DNA of 64,000 nt, from NCBI RefSeq assembly GCF_024662215.1, contig NZ_CP096115.1:434001-498000 (forward strand). Direction: 5' to 3'. The position numbers and the translations under genes were made by a program. Origin of the DNA: Methanoplanus endosymbiosus (GTDB lineage Archaea; Halobacteriota; Methanomicrobia; Methanomicrobiales; Methanomicrobiaceae). The notes beneath the pieces were generated by a model. The model saw nothing but the letters and a program-made list of their open reading frames with translations, did no database searches and was not told the DNA's origin. Below, one piece after another: positions 26,909-36,425 of the stretch (positions are counted from its first letter, which is position 1; the number at the start of each line of letters is the position of its first letter).

Positions 26909-28126
26909 ATGAGAAAGACTGAACTGTTAGCACCTGCCGGTGACTGGTCCTGCCTGAAGACAGCTGTTTTAAATGGTGCGGATGCTGTCTATTTCGGCAT
27001 TAAAAATATGAATATGCGGGACAATGCCGGAAATTTTGAGATCAGTGAACTTCCGGTAATTATGGATTATCTGCATGAAAATAATAAAACGGGTTATCTG
27101 ACACTGAATACTATTTTTTATAACCATGAACTGGAAAAGCTTGAGAAAGTTATTCCGGCTGCCAAATCAGCCGGAGTGGATGCTGTCATCTGCTGGGATA
27201 TGGCAGTCTTTGATCTGGCAAAAAAAGCCGGAATGTCCATTCATATCTCAACGCAGGCGAGTGTCTCAAATTACCGGGCATTTAAGTATTATGCAGATTT
27301 GGGGGCTGAAAGAATAATTCTGGCGAGGGAATGTTCACTTTCTGACATATCTGAAATACACAGACTTGCTGAAGCTGACGGCCTTAACTGTGAGATTGAA
27401 ACATTTATTCATGGTGCTATGTGTGTCAGTATGTCAGGCAGGTGTTTTCTCTCTGCTGATACATTTGGCAAATCTGCAAACCGCGGGCAGTGCCTGCAAC
27501 CATGCCGGAGACTGTACAGAATAACTGATGTTGAAGAGGAGGACAACTCATACATTTTAGGGCATAATTTTGTGCTCAGTCCAAAGGATTTATGTTCGGT
27601 TGAGATTCTTCCTGAGCTTGTCAATGCCGGAATCAGCTCTTTTAAAATTGAGGGGAGGATCAGACCACCGGAGTACGTTAAAACCACAGTCTCCTGTTAC
27701 AGAAAGGCTCTGGATGCGGTTTATGCCGGAAATTTTAGTCCGGAACTTGCAGGGGAGCTTAAAGGGGAACTTGCAAAGGCATATAACCGGGGATTTTCAC
27801 AGGGATTTTATAAAGGGACTGAAAGAGACTGGATCAGCAGTGGGCCGTCTGCGACTGAGTCCAAAGTGTACTGCGGAGAGGTTGTAAAATATTACAGGAA
27901 AATTAAAGTTGCTGAAATTCTCATTCGTGCCGGAGATCTGAAAACCGGAGATAAAATTCTGATTTACGGCAGGACAACTCCGGCAGATTACAATATAGTT
28001 GATGAAATACAGATTGAACACAAAACTGTAGAGTCTGCCTTAAAAGGCCAGAACTGCGGGATAAAAATACCTTTTACAGTCAGGCCAAAGGATAAGATAT
28101 TCATCATAAAGAGAAAAGAAGAGTAA
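26909..28126 (+). CDS. peptidase U32 family protein
   Basis: A 405-aa U32-family protein: ELLAPAGDWSCLKTAVLNGADA at the start, HISTQASVSN, then the signature ETFIHGAMCVSMSGRCFLS followed by SANRGQCLQPCRR, and FKIEGR. Despite the name, characterised members (TrhP, RlhA) take part in RNA hydroxylation, and others act in ubiquinone synthesis; the four cysteines around the signature may hold an Fe-S cluster. The archaeal role is unproven. Single-gene unit with a possible TATA box in the upstream dispersed repeat. Confidence 0.9.
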   Translation: MRKTELLAPAGDWSCLKTAVLNGADAVYFGIKNMNMRDNAGNFEISELPVIMDYLHENNKTGYLTLNTIFYNHELEKLEKVIPAAKSAGVDAVICWDMAVFDLAKKAGMSIHISTQASVSNYRAFKYYADLGAERIILARECSLSDISEIHRLAEADGLNCEIETFIHGAMCVSMSGRCFLSADTFGKSANRGQCLQPCRRLYRITDVEEEDNSYILGHNFVLSPKDLCSVEILPELVNAGISSFKIEGRIRPPEYVKTTVSCYRKALDAVYAGNFSPELAGELKGELAKAYNRGFSQGFYKGTERDWISSGPSATESKVYCGEVVKYYRKIKVAEILIRAGDLKTGDKILIYGRTTPADYNIVDEIQIEHKTVESALKGQNCGIKIPFTVRPKDKIFIIKRKEE

Positions 28127-28181
28127 AAAAAGAACTATTTAATCCGGCATTATCGTCGGATTATAAATCATATCTAATAAG

Positions 28182-29264
28182 TCATGACTCGTGAGTGTGC
28201 TCTGTTTCAGTTTTAGATTCAGTTTCAGTTTCAGTTTCAGTTTCAGATTTTTGTTCTGAATTACGGGCACTGCTCCTGTCATCACATCCGGCAGATGTAT
28301 TCTCCACATTATCCGGAATATAATTCTTATTATTCCGGTTGTATTCCTGCCAGAAACTCTTCTCTTTCCTCCAGATTACAGCCTCATACAGCATCAGAAC
28401 CACCAGTACAAGACATCCTCCAAAGAAGAATGAGAGAACCATCATATGAATCATATCTGCAGGCAGATAATTATCTTCCCAAACATCTGAAACGCCGGCA
28501 GAACCTGAACCGGCAGATCTTCCGGTTATAACAGCTGCACTATATTCACTATATTCACCTGATCTCTCATCACCTGTATCGTCAGCGACAACTTCCACCT
28601 GTACTTCATTGCCGTTATCAGATGCTGTGGCATATGCCTGCACTTCAGCCCTCTGCCCGTCTTCCGGCAGTCCGGGCGGCAGTGCACCTTTAGCCGCCGG
28701 TTCAGGCAGGGCAGTCTCTTCCGTCACATCAGATCTGCTATAACCACCACCGCCGCCGCTGTAGTTATCAGATGCAGATGCGGCAGACACAGCTTCAGAT
28801 TCGTCATAACCAGACAAACCAAATACCATAGTATCCGGAGAAATACCCTGATTCAGATCTGAAGAGATCATACCCGGAATAACGCCTGAAATGCCGAATA
28901 CGAAAAGAGAAGCCAGTATCAGGAGGCCAAAGACCGAAGCATACTTTAAAAGAATGGATCTTAAATCCTTATTTCCGGCAGACATAATAACAACCTGCCC
29001 GGATGCCCCGTAAACCTTGACCTCACGCCCCTTCTCACTGTATTTTATTCTTCTGATCTCAACCATGCCCGAATCGAGGAGATTTTCAACATGGTACTTG
29101 GCAGTCGTCATTGGAATGCCAAGATTATCTGTAATGTCTGAGAGTGTCATATCTTTTGACCGGAGAAATCCCATAATTTCACCCGCGACAGGGCTGGCCA
29201 TTGCCTTACCTATCTTTTTGGCCCTCTCATCACCCGGTTCTAAAATTATGAGATCTTCAGACAT
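28182..29264 (-). CDS. membrane-anchored winged-HTH (ArsR-like) regulator
   Basis: A 360-aa protein. Residues ~15-90 form a winged HTH (PVAGEIMGFLRSKDMTLSDI, GIPMTTAKYHVENLLDSGMV). A first membrane span is at ~108-130 (YASVFGLLILASLFVFGISG), then a ~125-residue Ser/Gly/Ala/Glu-rich stretch, a second span at ~268-295, and a charged tail ending in Thr-Glu repeats and THES. The HTH and tail would be inside and the loop outside, like archaeal membrane regulators that sense at the surface. The tail repeat is encoded by a hexanucleotide repeat and may vary in length. No target is evident; the neighbouring alaS is in the same orientation upstream. Confidence 0.85.
   Translation of the reverse strand: MSEDLIILEPGDERAKKIGKAMASPVAGEIMGFLRSKDMTLSDITDNLGIPMTTAKYHVENLLDSGMVEIRRIKYSEKGREVKVYGASGQVVIMSAGNKDLRSILLKYASVFGLLILASLFVFGISGVIPGMISSDLNQGISPDTMVFGLSGYDESEAVSAASASDNYSGGGGGYSRSDVTEETALPEPAAKGALPPGLPEDGQRAEVQAYATASDNGNEVQVEVVADDTGDERSGEYSEYSAAVITGRSAGSGSAGVSDVWEDNYLPADMIHMMVLSFFFGGCLVLVVLMLYEAVIWRKEKSFWQEYNRNNKNYIPDNVENTSAGCDDRSSARNSEQKSETETETETESKTETEHTHES
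28218..28246. repeat. hexanucleotide tandem repeat (TTCAGT, 4.8 copies)
   Basis: Near-perfect TTCAGT units inside the 3' end of the membrane regulator gene; on the coding strand they give the Thr-Glu dipeptide run. Multiples of six keep the frame, so length changes alter only the tail. Confidence 0.9.
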
Positions 29265-29292
29265 TTATAAAAATTAAGTATTTTTGGAGAGT

Positions 29293-32031
29293 TTATTTAA
29301 GAAGTCTTGTAATCAGTTCCTTTCCGGAAGAGAGGGCATTACCAAGCTGCATTCTGTCATTTCCGACACCCTGTGCAAGACCCTTCTTTCCGCCACCTCT
29401 GCCGCCAAGAATGTTGCATACCGTTTTTACAACCTCAGAGGCATCAACATCATCTGTACCGGATGCGGCGACAACATGAAGCTTCTCCTCACCACCGATA
29501 ATCAGGCCCACACCGCCCTTATTGGCAAAGGATGTGGCAACTGTCATAAGCTCCCTGGGAGTCGCATTCAGTTCATGGACCGCGACAGGAATGCCGTTTA
29601 TATCCTCTGAAGAGAGCGAGTTAATCCTGAGATCAGCAAGTTCCTTCTGAAGTTTCTCAATGTCCTTTCTCTGCTCTTTCCATTCCGAGAAGAACCTGTC
29701 AACCGACTGCGGAAGGTTTTCACGCTGAACACTCAGTGTGGCAGCAGAGGTGTCGGCGATATCCTCAACACCCTGCATATATGATATAGCCGAAAGTCCG
29801 GCTGAGAACTCCACTCTCTCAATACCGTCCTGGACATGCTCAACCCTTATAATCTTAATTGAACCTATCTCTCCTGTGCTCCGGCAGTGTGTCCCTGCAC
29901 AGGCCTGAATATCATCAGCAACCCTGACAATACGTATCTTCTTTCCGGGAGGGACACCACCCTGATAGAGATCAAAACCGTACTTCTGCTCCGCCTTGGT
30001 CCTGCTCTTCCATTCAATAATAACCTGAATGTTCTGAAGAACAATCCTGTTGGCCGCAATTTCAATCTTTTTAAGTTCAGAAGGTGTTATGTGCCTGAAA
30101 TGCCGGAGATCAATTCTTGATGAGTCAAACCCTTTCTGCGCACCTGACTGATGAATATGCTTACCAAGCACCTCCCTTGCAGCACAGAGCAGGACATGTG
30201 TGGCAGTGTGATGCCTCATCATTGTCCAGCGGAAACTCTCGTCAACAATTCCCTTAATCTGAACACCGCGCCTGACCGGATCACCTTTCACCTTGTGAAG
30301 AATAACGTCCCCTACCTTCATAGAGTGGATTACCTTCACCATGACATCATCAGAGATTATTCTGCCAATATCAGACGGCTGACCACCACCTTCCGGATAA
30401 AAGAGCGTCTGGTCAAGAACAATGTAATCGTCAAACTGATCGATGACCATTGCGTCAAATTCGGTATCTGCAACCTGTTCATAAAAGAGCTTCTTTGTCG
30501 GCGGGAGTGCGTCAATTCTCTCCCTGAATTCAGCAAAGGGATCTTCTTTGACAGTATCATCTGTTTCAGAGTGCAGGTCGGCAATAGCTGAGTAGAAGTT
30601 ATCCGGAAGATCGACCTCTGCGCCCTCCTCAGCCGAGACCTCCTTTACAATCTCAGGCGGAATGCCATGTGAATCATACAGTCTGACAATCTCATTTAAG
30701 GGGACAGATTCGTTATTTTTGTGATGCTCACGGGCAATCTTCTGGACAATTCTCCTGCCTCTCGCCATCGTCTGGTCGTATTTTACAATCTCATTGCCTA
30801 TGATCTCTTCAACAATGCTCATATCCTGTGAGAACGAATCCAGGCCGACAGTCTTCATCTGGGCAGCAACGAGATCTGCAAGATTAACTTCCATGCCGGT
30901 CTCATTCATCATCCTGAGAGTTCTGCGTATTACAAGCCGGGCAAGATAACCCTCATGTGCATTTGAAGGAACTATGCAGTCGCCAAGCATATAGGCAAGA
31001 CAGCGGGTATGATCGGCAATTGCATATATGCGTTCAACAGGGTCCATAATACTCTGAAGCTTCTCAAAAGTAACGCCTATATTATTCGCAACTTCCTTTC
31101 TCATGGAGATAAGGTTTGAACCGGTTATATCCATCAGACCTGCATACTTTGCGTTAAGGCCGAGAATATTGGTGAATTCAGGATCATCGAGAAAATGATC
31201 AATTCCTGCATAACCCATCAGGTCGTTGACAATCTCCGGAAATACCGCGTCGTATATTGTAGGTGAACCTTTGGATGCCCAGACAAGCCTCTCAAGGCCG
31301 TATCCGGTATCGACAATCCGTAAGTCCATTGGATAATATGGCACACCCTCAAGCTCTACAGGCGGTTTATCACTCTTGGCCTTGCCAAGGCTCATAAAAA
31401 CAAGAGTTGCAACCTCAAGGCCGCCTATCAGCACCTCAACACTTGGGCCTGCATTTCCTCCGCCTATCCAGGGATGCTCTTTATAGGTAATATCATTAAT
31501 ATCCGCACCAATAGATGCCAGAAATTCATCACAAAGCCCTACAGTTCTGTCCTTCCAGTAGATCTCTTCCCTTGGCGTATTGAATGCGTGGTGCGCCATC
31601 ATCTCGAAGGTTGTCAGATGCCTTCCTGAGCGTCCCACAGAATCCAGGTCATTAAGCCTTATACACGGCTGTGAGATCGTAAGCGGATTTGCAGGCGGCG
31701 GAACTACTCCGCTTGTAACAAATGGCTGAAAATCAGCGATTGATGCAATTGTGAGATATATATCATCCCTCCACCTTGCAGCTACAGGGTATCTCTCTAT
31801 TCTCTTATGGCCGTGCCCTTCAAAAAAAGAGAGATATTTTTCCCGCATTTCAGAAATTGAATGAGGTTCAAAGACCGGTTTACCTATGAAATCATAGGGA
31901 ACACATGGTGCATCCCCGCATGTTTCACGTTCGGGATCCCTTGTCCAGAAAGCTGAACCGCATTTGGAGCAGATCTTTCTGACAAATCCCTTTTCTTTAA
32001 AATATTCTAATTGATACTCTTCCTCGAGCAT
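29293..32031 (-). CDS. alaS: alanyl-tRNA synthetase, archaeal type
   Basis: A 912-aa full-length AlaRS. It has the archaeal N-terminal extension with a zinc-like Cys set (CSKCGSAFWTRDPERETCGD), class II catalytic stretches (FTSGVVPPPANPLTISQPCI, EVLIGGLEVATLVF), the editing domain with HHTATHVLL and CAGTHCRSTGEIGSI (HxxxH and CxxxH zinc ligands), and the C-terminal DHHA1-like domain ending in GGRGGGKKGLAQG. It charges tRNA-Ala. Third gene of a Nif3-SWIM-AlaRS unit, 54 bp after the SWIM gene. Confidence 0.98.
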   Translation of the reverse strand: MLEEEYQLEYFKEKGFVRKICSKCGSAFWTRDPERETCGDAPCVPYDFIGKPVFEPHSISEMREKYLSFFEGHGHKRIERYPVAARWRDDIYLTIASIADFQPFVTSGVVPPPANPLTISQPCIRLNDLDSVGRSGRHLTTFEMMAHHAFNTPREEIYWKDRTVGLCDEFLASIGADINDITYKEHPWIGGGNAGPSVEVLIGGLEVATLVFMSLGKAKSDKPPVELEGVPYYPMDLRIVDTGYGLERLVWASKGSPTIYDAVFPEIVNDLMGYAGIDHFLDDPEFTNILGLNAKYAGLMDITGSNLISMRKEVANNIGVTFEKLQSIMDPVERIYAIADHTRCLAYMLGDCIVPSNAHEGYLARLVIRRTLRMMNETGMEVNLADLVAAQMKTVGLDSFSQDMSIVEEIIGNEIVKYDQTMARGRRIVQKIAREHHKNNESVPLNEIVRLYDSHGIPPEIVKEVSAEEGAEVDLPDNFYSAIADLHSETDDTVKEDPFAEFRERIDALPPTKKLFYEQVADTEFDAMVIDQFDDYIVLDQTLFYPEGGGQPSDIGRIISDDVMVKVIHSMKVGDVILHKVKGDPVRRGVQIKGIVDESFRWTMMRHHTATHVLLCAAREVLGKHIHQSGAQKGFDSSRIDLRHFRHITPSELKKIEIAANRIVLQNIQVIIEWKSRTKAEQKYGFDLYQGGVPPGKKIRIVRVADDIQACAGTHCRSTGEIGSIKIIRVEHVQDGIERVEFSAGLSAISYMQGVEDIADTSAATLSVQRENLPQSVDRFFSEWKEQRKDIEKLQKELADLRINSLSSEDINGIPVAVHELNATPRELMTVATSFANKGGVGLIIGGEEKLHVVAASGTDDVDASEVVKTVCNILGGRGGGKKGLAQGVGNDRMQLGNALSSGKELITRLLK

Positions 32032-32085
32032 AGGTTACCACGCTTATATTACTAAAATATTCACCTGAAAATGTATTAGGATTTG

Positions 32086-32418
32086 CTATTCTGACTTATC
32101 CCCGAAAAAGCCTGGAATGTCCGAATACCAGCTGTCAATTCTGGTTTCAGAACCAATATACCGGGCAATTCTCGCAGCAATGATATGATAGCACTCATTG
32201 CCCCGGAATGTGAAATCATCGCATGTGCAGAATCCATCCTCAACGATGTAGTCGCCAGTCTTTCCCTTCACCACAATAAAATCCCGGTATCTGAGCACTT
32301 TTCCCTGATCTACCACATCCAGAGCTTTTTTACCCCTGTTGCCAAATTCACAGGCAATTTCACGCCTCAGTTCCGGAGTCAGCCTGCCGGAGATATCAAG
32401 TGCCCTGTAAATATCCAT
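32086..32418 (-). CDS. SWIM zinc-finger protein
   Basis: A 110-aa protein whose C-terminal half has the SWIM pattern CTCDDFTFRGNECYHIIAAR (CxC...CxH). SWIM domains bind DNA or proteins; small archaeal SWIM proteins are of unknown role. Its start overlaps the stop of the Nif3-like gene (TGATG), so translation is coupled. Confidence 0.9.
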   Translation of the reverse strand: MDIYRALDISGRLTPELRREIACEFGNRGKKALDVVDQGKVLRYRDFIVVKGKTGDYIVEDGFCTCDDFTFRGNECYHIIAARIARYIGSETRIDSWYSDIPGFFGDKSE

Positions 32419-33122
32419 CAGTATATACAGATATCTGGTTTTTCATCAATAAACTCCCAGCCCATTCTTCCGGCAAGAAACTTCATCCCCGGAGATTCAA
32501 GGTCATAATGAGTTGATTCTATCAGAGGCAGAGGAGACTCAAGCATGACATTATGCTTCAGCTCTGAAGAGAGAAAGGCATCTGCCCCAAGTTCATATGC
32601 CTCGTTTATAAGAGAGAGATCAAATCCACTCCCCCCTGCAACAGCCAGCCTGCTGACATCTTCAGGATTGCCGTAAACTCTCAGGCTGCCGTTAAGCCGC
32701 TCAGAAATGCCGTTTAAATCAAGGCCGCAGTCCCCAACAACCCCAAGGCTCATACTGCTGATATTGGTAAGTCCAAGCAGTCCGGAGAGCGCATCATTAA
32801 TTCCACCTTCTGCATGATCAAAATTGGTGTGCATTGCATAGATGTTAACTCCGGAAATGAGCGCTTTTTTGATTATTGAGGCAGATCTTCCGTTTATTCT
32901 GGTAAGACCATTCCATATGGGAGTATGATGAACAACAAGCATGTCGCACCCCAGATCTGCGGTTTTTGCAATGGTGAATTCAGTTGCATCAAGGGCACAG
33001 GCGATATTGTCAACTTCGGATTTACCCTCAATAATCAGCCCGATCCTGTTTTCGTCAAAATCTTCGGCAAGTTCAGGCGGCGCAATCTTTTCCATAAGAG
33101 CGATAAATTCGGATATGTCCAT
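32418..33122 (-). CDS. Nif3-like dinuclear metal-centre protein (DUF34)
   Basis: A 234-aa Nif3/YbgI-family protein, with the metal-binding VVHHTPIWNG (~62-71), AMHTNFDHAEGGIND (~95) and a C-terminal ESTHYDLESPGM. The family forms toroidal hexamers with two metals per subunit; the physiological substrate is unresolved, though it is often annotated as GTP cyclohydrolase I type 2. The long insertion of bacterial forms is absent. First gene of the SWIM/alaS unit. Confidence 0.93.
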   Translation of the reverse strand: MDISEFIALMEKIAPPELAEDFDENRIGLIIEGKSEVDNIACALDATEFTIAKTADLGCDMLVVHHTPIWNGLTRINGRSASIIKKALISGVNIYAMHTNFDHAEGGINDALSGLLGLTNISSMSLGVVGDCGLDLNGISERLNGSLRVYGNPEDVSRLAVAGGSGFDLSLINEAYELGADAFLSSELKHNVMLESPLPLIESTHYDLESPGMKFLAGRMGWEFIDEKPDICIY

Positions 33123-33186
33123 AGTATTGATCTAATCCTGATGATGTATAATTGTTTGATATTACCCACCGTAATAATCAACACAC

Positions 33187-33194
33187 TTAAATAT
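33187..33194 (+). promoter_or_regulatory. TATA-like box of the homocysteine-synthesis operon
   Basis: TTAAATAT is centred 27 bp before the ATG at 33217, which suggests a leaderless transcript. No ribosome site is seen before that ATG, in agreement. Confidence 0.5.
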
Positions 33195-33216
33195 GCTGAA
33201 TTAGAGATTAATTGTT

Positions 33217-34722
33217 ATGAAGAAGACCATTGATGAGATCAATGAAAAAATAAGAAACGGCAGCGTGCGGGTCGTCACAGCAGAAGAGATGCCCGACATC
33301 GTTGCCGAACTGGGGGAAGAGGGGGCGCTCAGAGAGGTTGATGTTGTCACAACCGGAACTTTTGGTGCGATGTGCTCTTCAGGTGCCTTTTTTAATTTCG
33401 GCCACTCTGACCCACCCATCCGGATGGAAAAATCCTGGCTCAATGATGTCGAGGCCTACGCCGGACTTGCGGCTGTGGACGCATATCTCGGTGCAACCCA
33501 GATCTCGGAGACACAGGGGACAAAATACGGCGGTGCGCATGTCCTTGAAGATCTCGTAACCGGAAAATCAGTTGAACTGAGGGCTTCATCAAAGGGAACG
33601 GACTGTTATCCACGAAGGACTATCACAACCGAAATAACCCTTGAGGATATGAATGAAGCGACAATGTGCAATCCGAGGAATGCCTTTCAGAAATATGCCG
33701 CAGCAACAAATACCGGAGATGCAACTCTCCGGACATATATGGGTACACTTCTGCCACTAAACGGAAATGTCAGCTATTCCGGTGCAGGGGTTCTCTCACC
33801 CATTATGAATGATCCAAAACTTGAGAAGATCGGAAGCGGTGTCCCTATATTCCTCTGTGGTGCTGAGGGAATGATTGTAGGGCAGGGCACACAGTCGTCC
33901 CCTGCGTCACAGTTTGCCAATTTAATGACAACCGGAAATTTAAAGGAGATGTCACAGGATTTCCTCCGGGCGGCAACATTCAACGGATACGGAGTCTCCC
34001 TCTATGTCGGTCTCGGAGTGCCGATTCCGGTTACTGATATTGAGACTGTCAGAAATACTGCAATAAGGGATGAGGATATTACGACATCCATAGTTGATTA
34101 CGGATATTCCGGCAGGGACAAACCGACTGTCAGGGACGTGACATATGCCGAACTTAAGAGCGGCAGGGTTGAGATTAACGGAGAAGAGATCAGGACATCA
34201 TCACTGTCATCATTCAGGAAAGCAAGGGAGATTGCATCTGAACTTGTTTCCTGGGTTGAATCCGGCAGAATGGAGATGACGCTTCCGACGCGAAGAGCTG
34301 ATATTACAAGACAGGCCGGGCCGATGAAGGAGTCAAAGCGTACGCCGGCTGTCAAGGAGATTATGAACAGAAATATCACCTGCATCTCAGATACTGAGGA
34401 GATTAAAACAGCCGCACAGAAGCTGATGAAGGGTGAGACAAACCACCTGCCTGTGATAAATAAGGACGGAAAACTTGTCGGCATAGTAACAACCTATGAC
34501 ATATCAAAAGCGGTTGTTAAGATGAGAACTGAAAATACTGTCTCTTCAATAATGTCAAAGAAGGTCATCACAACATCGCCCGGAGAAGCGGTTGATATTG
34601 CGGCTGTGAAGCTTGAGAAACATAATATCAGTGCACTTCCGGTAATAGACAATGAAGGGAAACTGATTGGCCTTTTGTCGGCAATAGATCTTGGAAAGCT
34701 CTTTGGTAAGAGGTGGCTGTAA
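33217..34722 (+). CDS. L-aspartate semialdehyde sulfurtransferase (DUF39 + CBS pair)
   Basis: A 501-aa protein of the MA1821 family, needed in methanogens to make homocysteine from aspartate semialdehyde and sulfide. Two cysteines expected to act in sulfur transfer are present: C53 (GAMCSSGAFFNFG) and C130 (KGTDCYPRR). The C-terminus carries two CBS repeats (~385-440 and ~445-500), which may bind S-adenosylmethionine or adenosine ligands. The next gene begins at its stop codon (TAATG), the ferredoxin-type partner known to be required; the third gene of the pathway follows. Confidence 0.93.
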   Translation: MKKTIDEINEKIRNGSVRVVTAEEMPDIVAELGEEGALREVDVVTTGTFGAMCSSGAFFNFGHSDPPIRMEKSWLNDVEAYAGLAAVDAYLGATQISETQGTKYGGAHVLEDLVTGKSVELRASSKGTDCYPRRTITTEITLEDMNEATMCNPRNAFQKYAAATNTGDATLRTYMGTLLPLNGNVSYSGAGVLSPIMNDPKLEKIGSGVPIFLCGAEGMIVGQGTQSSPASQFANLMTTGNLKEMSQDFLRAATFNGYGVSLYVGLGVPIPVTDIETVRNTAIRDEDITTSIVDYGYSGRDKPTVRDVTYAELKSGRVEINGEEIRTSSLSSFRKAREIASELVSWVESGRMEMTLPTRRADITRQAGPMKESKRTPAVKEIMNRNITCISDTEEIKTAAQKLMKGETNHLPVINKDGKLVGIVTTYDISKAVVKMRTENTVSSIMSKKVITTSPGEAVDIAAVKLEKHNISALPVIDNEGKLIGLLSAIDLGKLFGKRWL

Positions 34723-35108
34723 TGAAACTGCTTGTAAGTTTTTCAAAGAAGAAGGGTTCTGAACCTCTGATTGCAAAGATTGTCCGGGATACGGGGGTTT
34801 TAATCAATGTCAACCGGGCATATATCGAATCAATGTCAGGGGAGATGTTAATTGAAGTTCCTGATGATGATTCAAAGATAGTCTGTGAGAAACTGATCTC
34901 CAGTGGTGCTGATGTTGAAATACTTGAAGATTCTGTTTTCAGGGATGAGGACGAGTGCATTGACTGTGGTGCGTGCATAAGCATCTGCCCGCAGGAGGTC
35001 TTTTATTTTGATGAAGACTGGCATCTTCAGATGAATGAGGAGAACTGTGTACTATGCGGCAAATGCACTGAAGCATGCCCGCATGGTGCATTATCCACAT
35101 ATGACTGA
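34722..35108 (+). CDS. NIL domain plus 2[4Fe-4S] ferredoxin protein, sulfurtransferase partner (MA1822-like)
   Basis: A 128-aa protein: an N-terminal NIL/ACT-like domain (~1-72) and two [4Fe-4S] motifs (CIDCGACISICP and CVLCGKCTEACP). It is the usual partner of the DUF39 sulfurtransferase and supplies electrons for persulfide or disulfide reduction. ATG 34722 shares a base with the preceding stop; AGAGGTGG 6 nt upstream decides this over GTG 34713. Confidence 0.93.
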   Translation: MKLLVSFSKKKGSEPLIAKIVRDTGVLINVNRAYIESMSGEMLIEVPDDDSKIVCEKLISSGADVEILEDSVFRDEDECIDCGACISICPQEVFYFDEDWHLQMNEENCVLCGKCTEACPHGALSTYD

Positions 35109-35155
35109 TTTTTTAAAGGGGTCTTTTTCACAAAAACCCGTTTAATTCTGTGGTT

Positions 35156-35866
35156 ATGATGATTAGGAAGCATTTTCAGTATAAGAGCACCATCACAACG
35201 ATAATTTCCGACAGACAGGAGTACATTGAGGCGGCAGAGGAGGCAATGGTTGCTGCAAGGCAGGAGATTGAGAGCATAATTGTAAGAGAACCTCTCTTTC
35301 TGCCGGCCATTGCTCCCCTTAAGATAAGTTCGGATTCCGGGATTATTATGAAGATGGCAGATGCTGCATTCAGTGCCGGAACCGGCCCTATGGCATCTGT
35401 AGCCGGAACAATTGCATGGGAAGGTGTCACTGCCATGAAGAAGGCAGGAGCAGAATGTGCAGTCATTGATAACGGCGGTGATATTGCGATCCTCTCAGAC
35501 CGGCAGATGAAAATAGGTCTCTTCTGTGGAAATGCTGAGATCAGCGGGAAGATTGCATTTCTGATGCCGCCAAAAAGAGAGATCTGTGGGATATGCACCT
35601 CCTCTGCCACAGTCGGCCCTTCGATCTCTTTTGGCATAGCTGATTCTGTCACAGTCTTTTCAGAAAATGTCTCCCTTGCAGATGCCTGGGCAACGGCGCT
35701 GTGCAATATCCTGACCCCTGAAAATGCAGACTATGAACTGGAAAATATTGCTGAAAAGGATATTGACGGTGTATTTGTGGTGATCGGGGATGAGATATTC
35801 TCATGGGGCAGTGTTCCGGAAGTTGTCAGCGCTGAATTTGATGACAGTTTAATCACATCCGGATAA
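35156..35866 (+). CDS. UPF0280/COG2122 protein (homocysteine-synthesis associated)
   Basis: About 236 aa, of the COG2122/UPF0280 family related to ApbE-type proteins: AFSAGTGPMASVAGTIAWEG, AVIDNGGDIAIL and the ICTSSATVGPSISFG stretch. The Methanosarcina homologue (MA1715) was linked to homocysteine formation together with the two genes upstream, which is mirrored by the order here. Start ATG 35156 or 35159; GTG 35150 is less likely. Confidence 0.88.
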   Translation: MMIRKHFQYKSTITTIISDRQEYIEAAEEAMVAARQEIESIIVREPLFLPAIAPLKISSDSGIIMKMADAAFSAGTGPMASVAGTIAWEGVTAMKKAGAECAVIDNGGDIAILSDRQMKIGLFCGNAEISGKIAFLMPPKREICGICTSSATVGPSISFGIADSVTVFSENVSLADAWATALCNILTPENADYELENIAEKDIDGVFVVIGDEIFSWGSVPEVVSAEFDDSLITSG

Positions 35867-35901
35867 ACAGGCAGATGTTCCGCCCGTTTACGTTATTTAC
35901 A

Positions 35902-35921
35902 CCCCCGCAGTTAAATGGGGG
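35902..35921 (+). terminator. short stem-loop after the homocysteine operon
   Basis: CCCCC (35902-35906) and GGGGG (35917-35921) can pair over a 10-nt loop, 36 nt after the UPF0280 gene, between convergent genes. There is no strong T-run after it, so this is only a possible transcript end. Confidence 0.25.
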
Positions 35922-35956
35922 AATTAACTAAGGGCAGATATTATAGCCGATAAATC

Positions 35957-36352
35957 TCAGTCTGTATGTGTTCTGGCATATTCCATGGCATTCCAGTATG
36001 CCGATTTGCCATAAAATCTCTTCATCTCACGATCCCCGTCACTGACAATTATCATTCCTTTATTATCCTCAACCCTGAAGAATATCTCAAGAAGACTGTA
36101 CTCATAGATCAGCAGACCTTTCTTTAATTCAGATGCAGACGCTAAGAGCAGCCTGTCCTCAACTATCTCTTCCGGTTTTTGCCGGAAGAAGAAGTAAAAG
36201 ACCTGATAAGCATTTAAAAAATCTGAATTCAGCATCTCATTTCTGAGATCTTCATCAAGATCGTCCAAAACTTCAGAGAGACATTCATAATTTTCATCCG
36301 CAAGGGCCAGTATTTTATCGGCAAGTTCTGCAAGTTCATAATAGTCAGTCAT
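35957..36352 (-). CDS. 131-aa acidic protein of unknown function
   Basis: An acidic, mostly helical protein (YYELAELADKILALADENYE, then LLIYEYSLLEIFFRVEDNKG). No recognised domain, signal or membrane span. It is a single-gene unit, divergent from the small wHTH/Trm56 operon, and shares that AT-rich promoter region. Coding potential is supported by its length and codon usage resembling its neighbours; its role is unknown. Confidence 0.6.
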   Translation of the reverse strand: MTDYYELAELADKILALADENYECLSEVLDDLDEDLRNEMLNSDFLNAYQVFYFFFRQKPEEIVEDRLLLASASELKKGLLIYEYSLLEIFFRVEDNKGMIIVSDGDREMKRFYGKSAYWNAMEYARTHTD

Positions 36353-36390
36353 GTCATTTCTCTTAATTCAGAATAGAGGTCAGATTAAAA

Positions 36391-36399
36391 AAATATATT
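36391..36399 (+). promoter_or_regulatory. TATA-like box before the small wHTH/trm56 operon
   Basis: AAATATATT lies about 30 bp before the GTG at 36426, fitting a nearly leaderless transcript starting at that GTG. Confidence 0.4.
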
Positions 36400-36425
36400 G
36401 TTATTAGAATTCAATATTACTGTTT

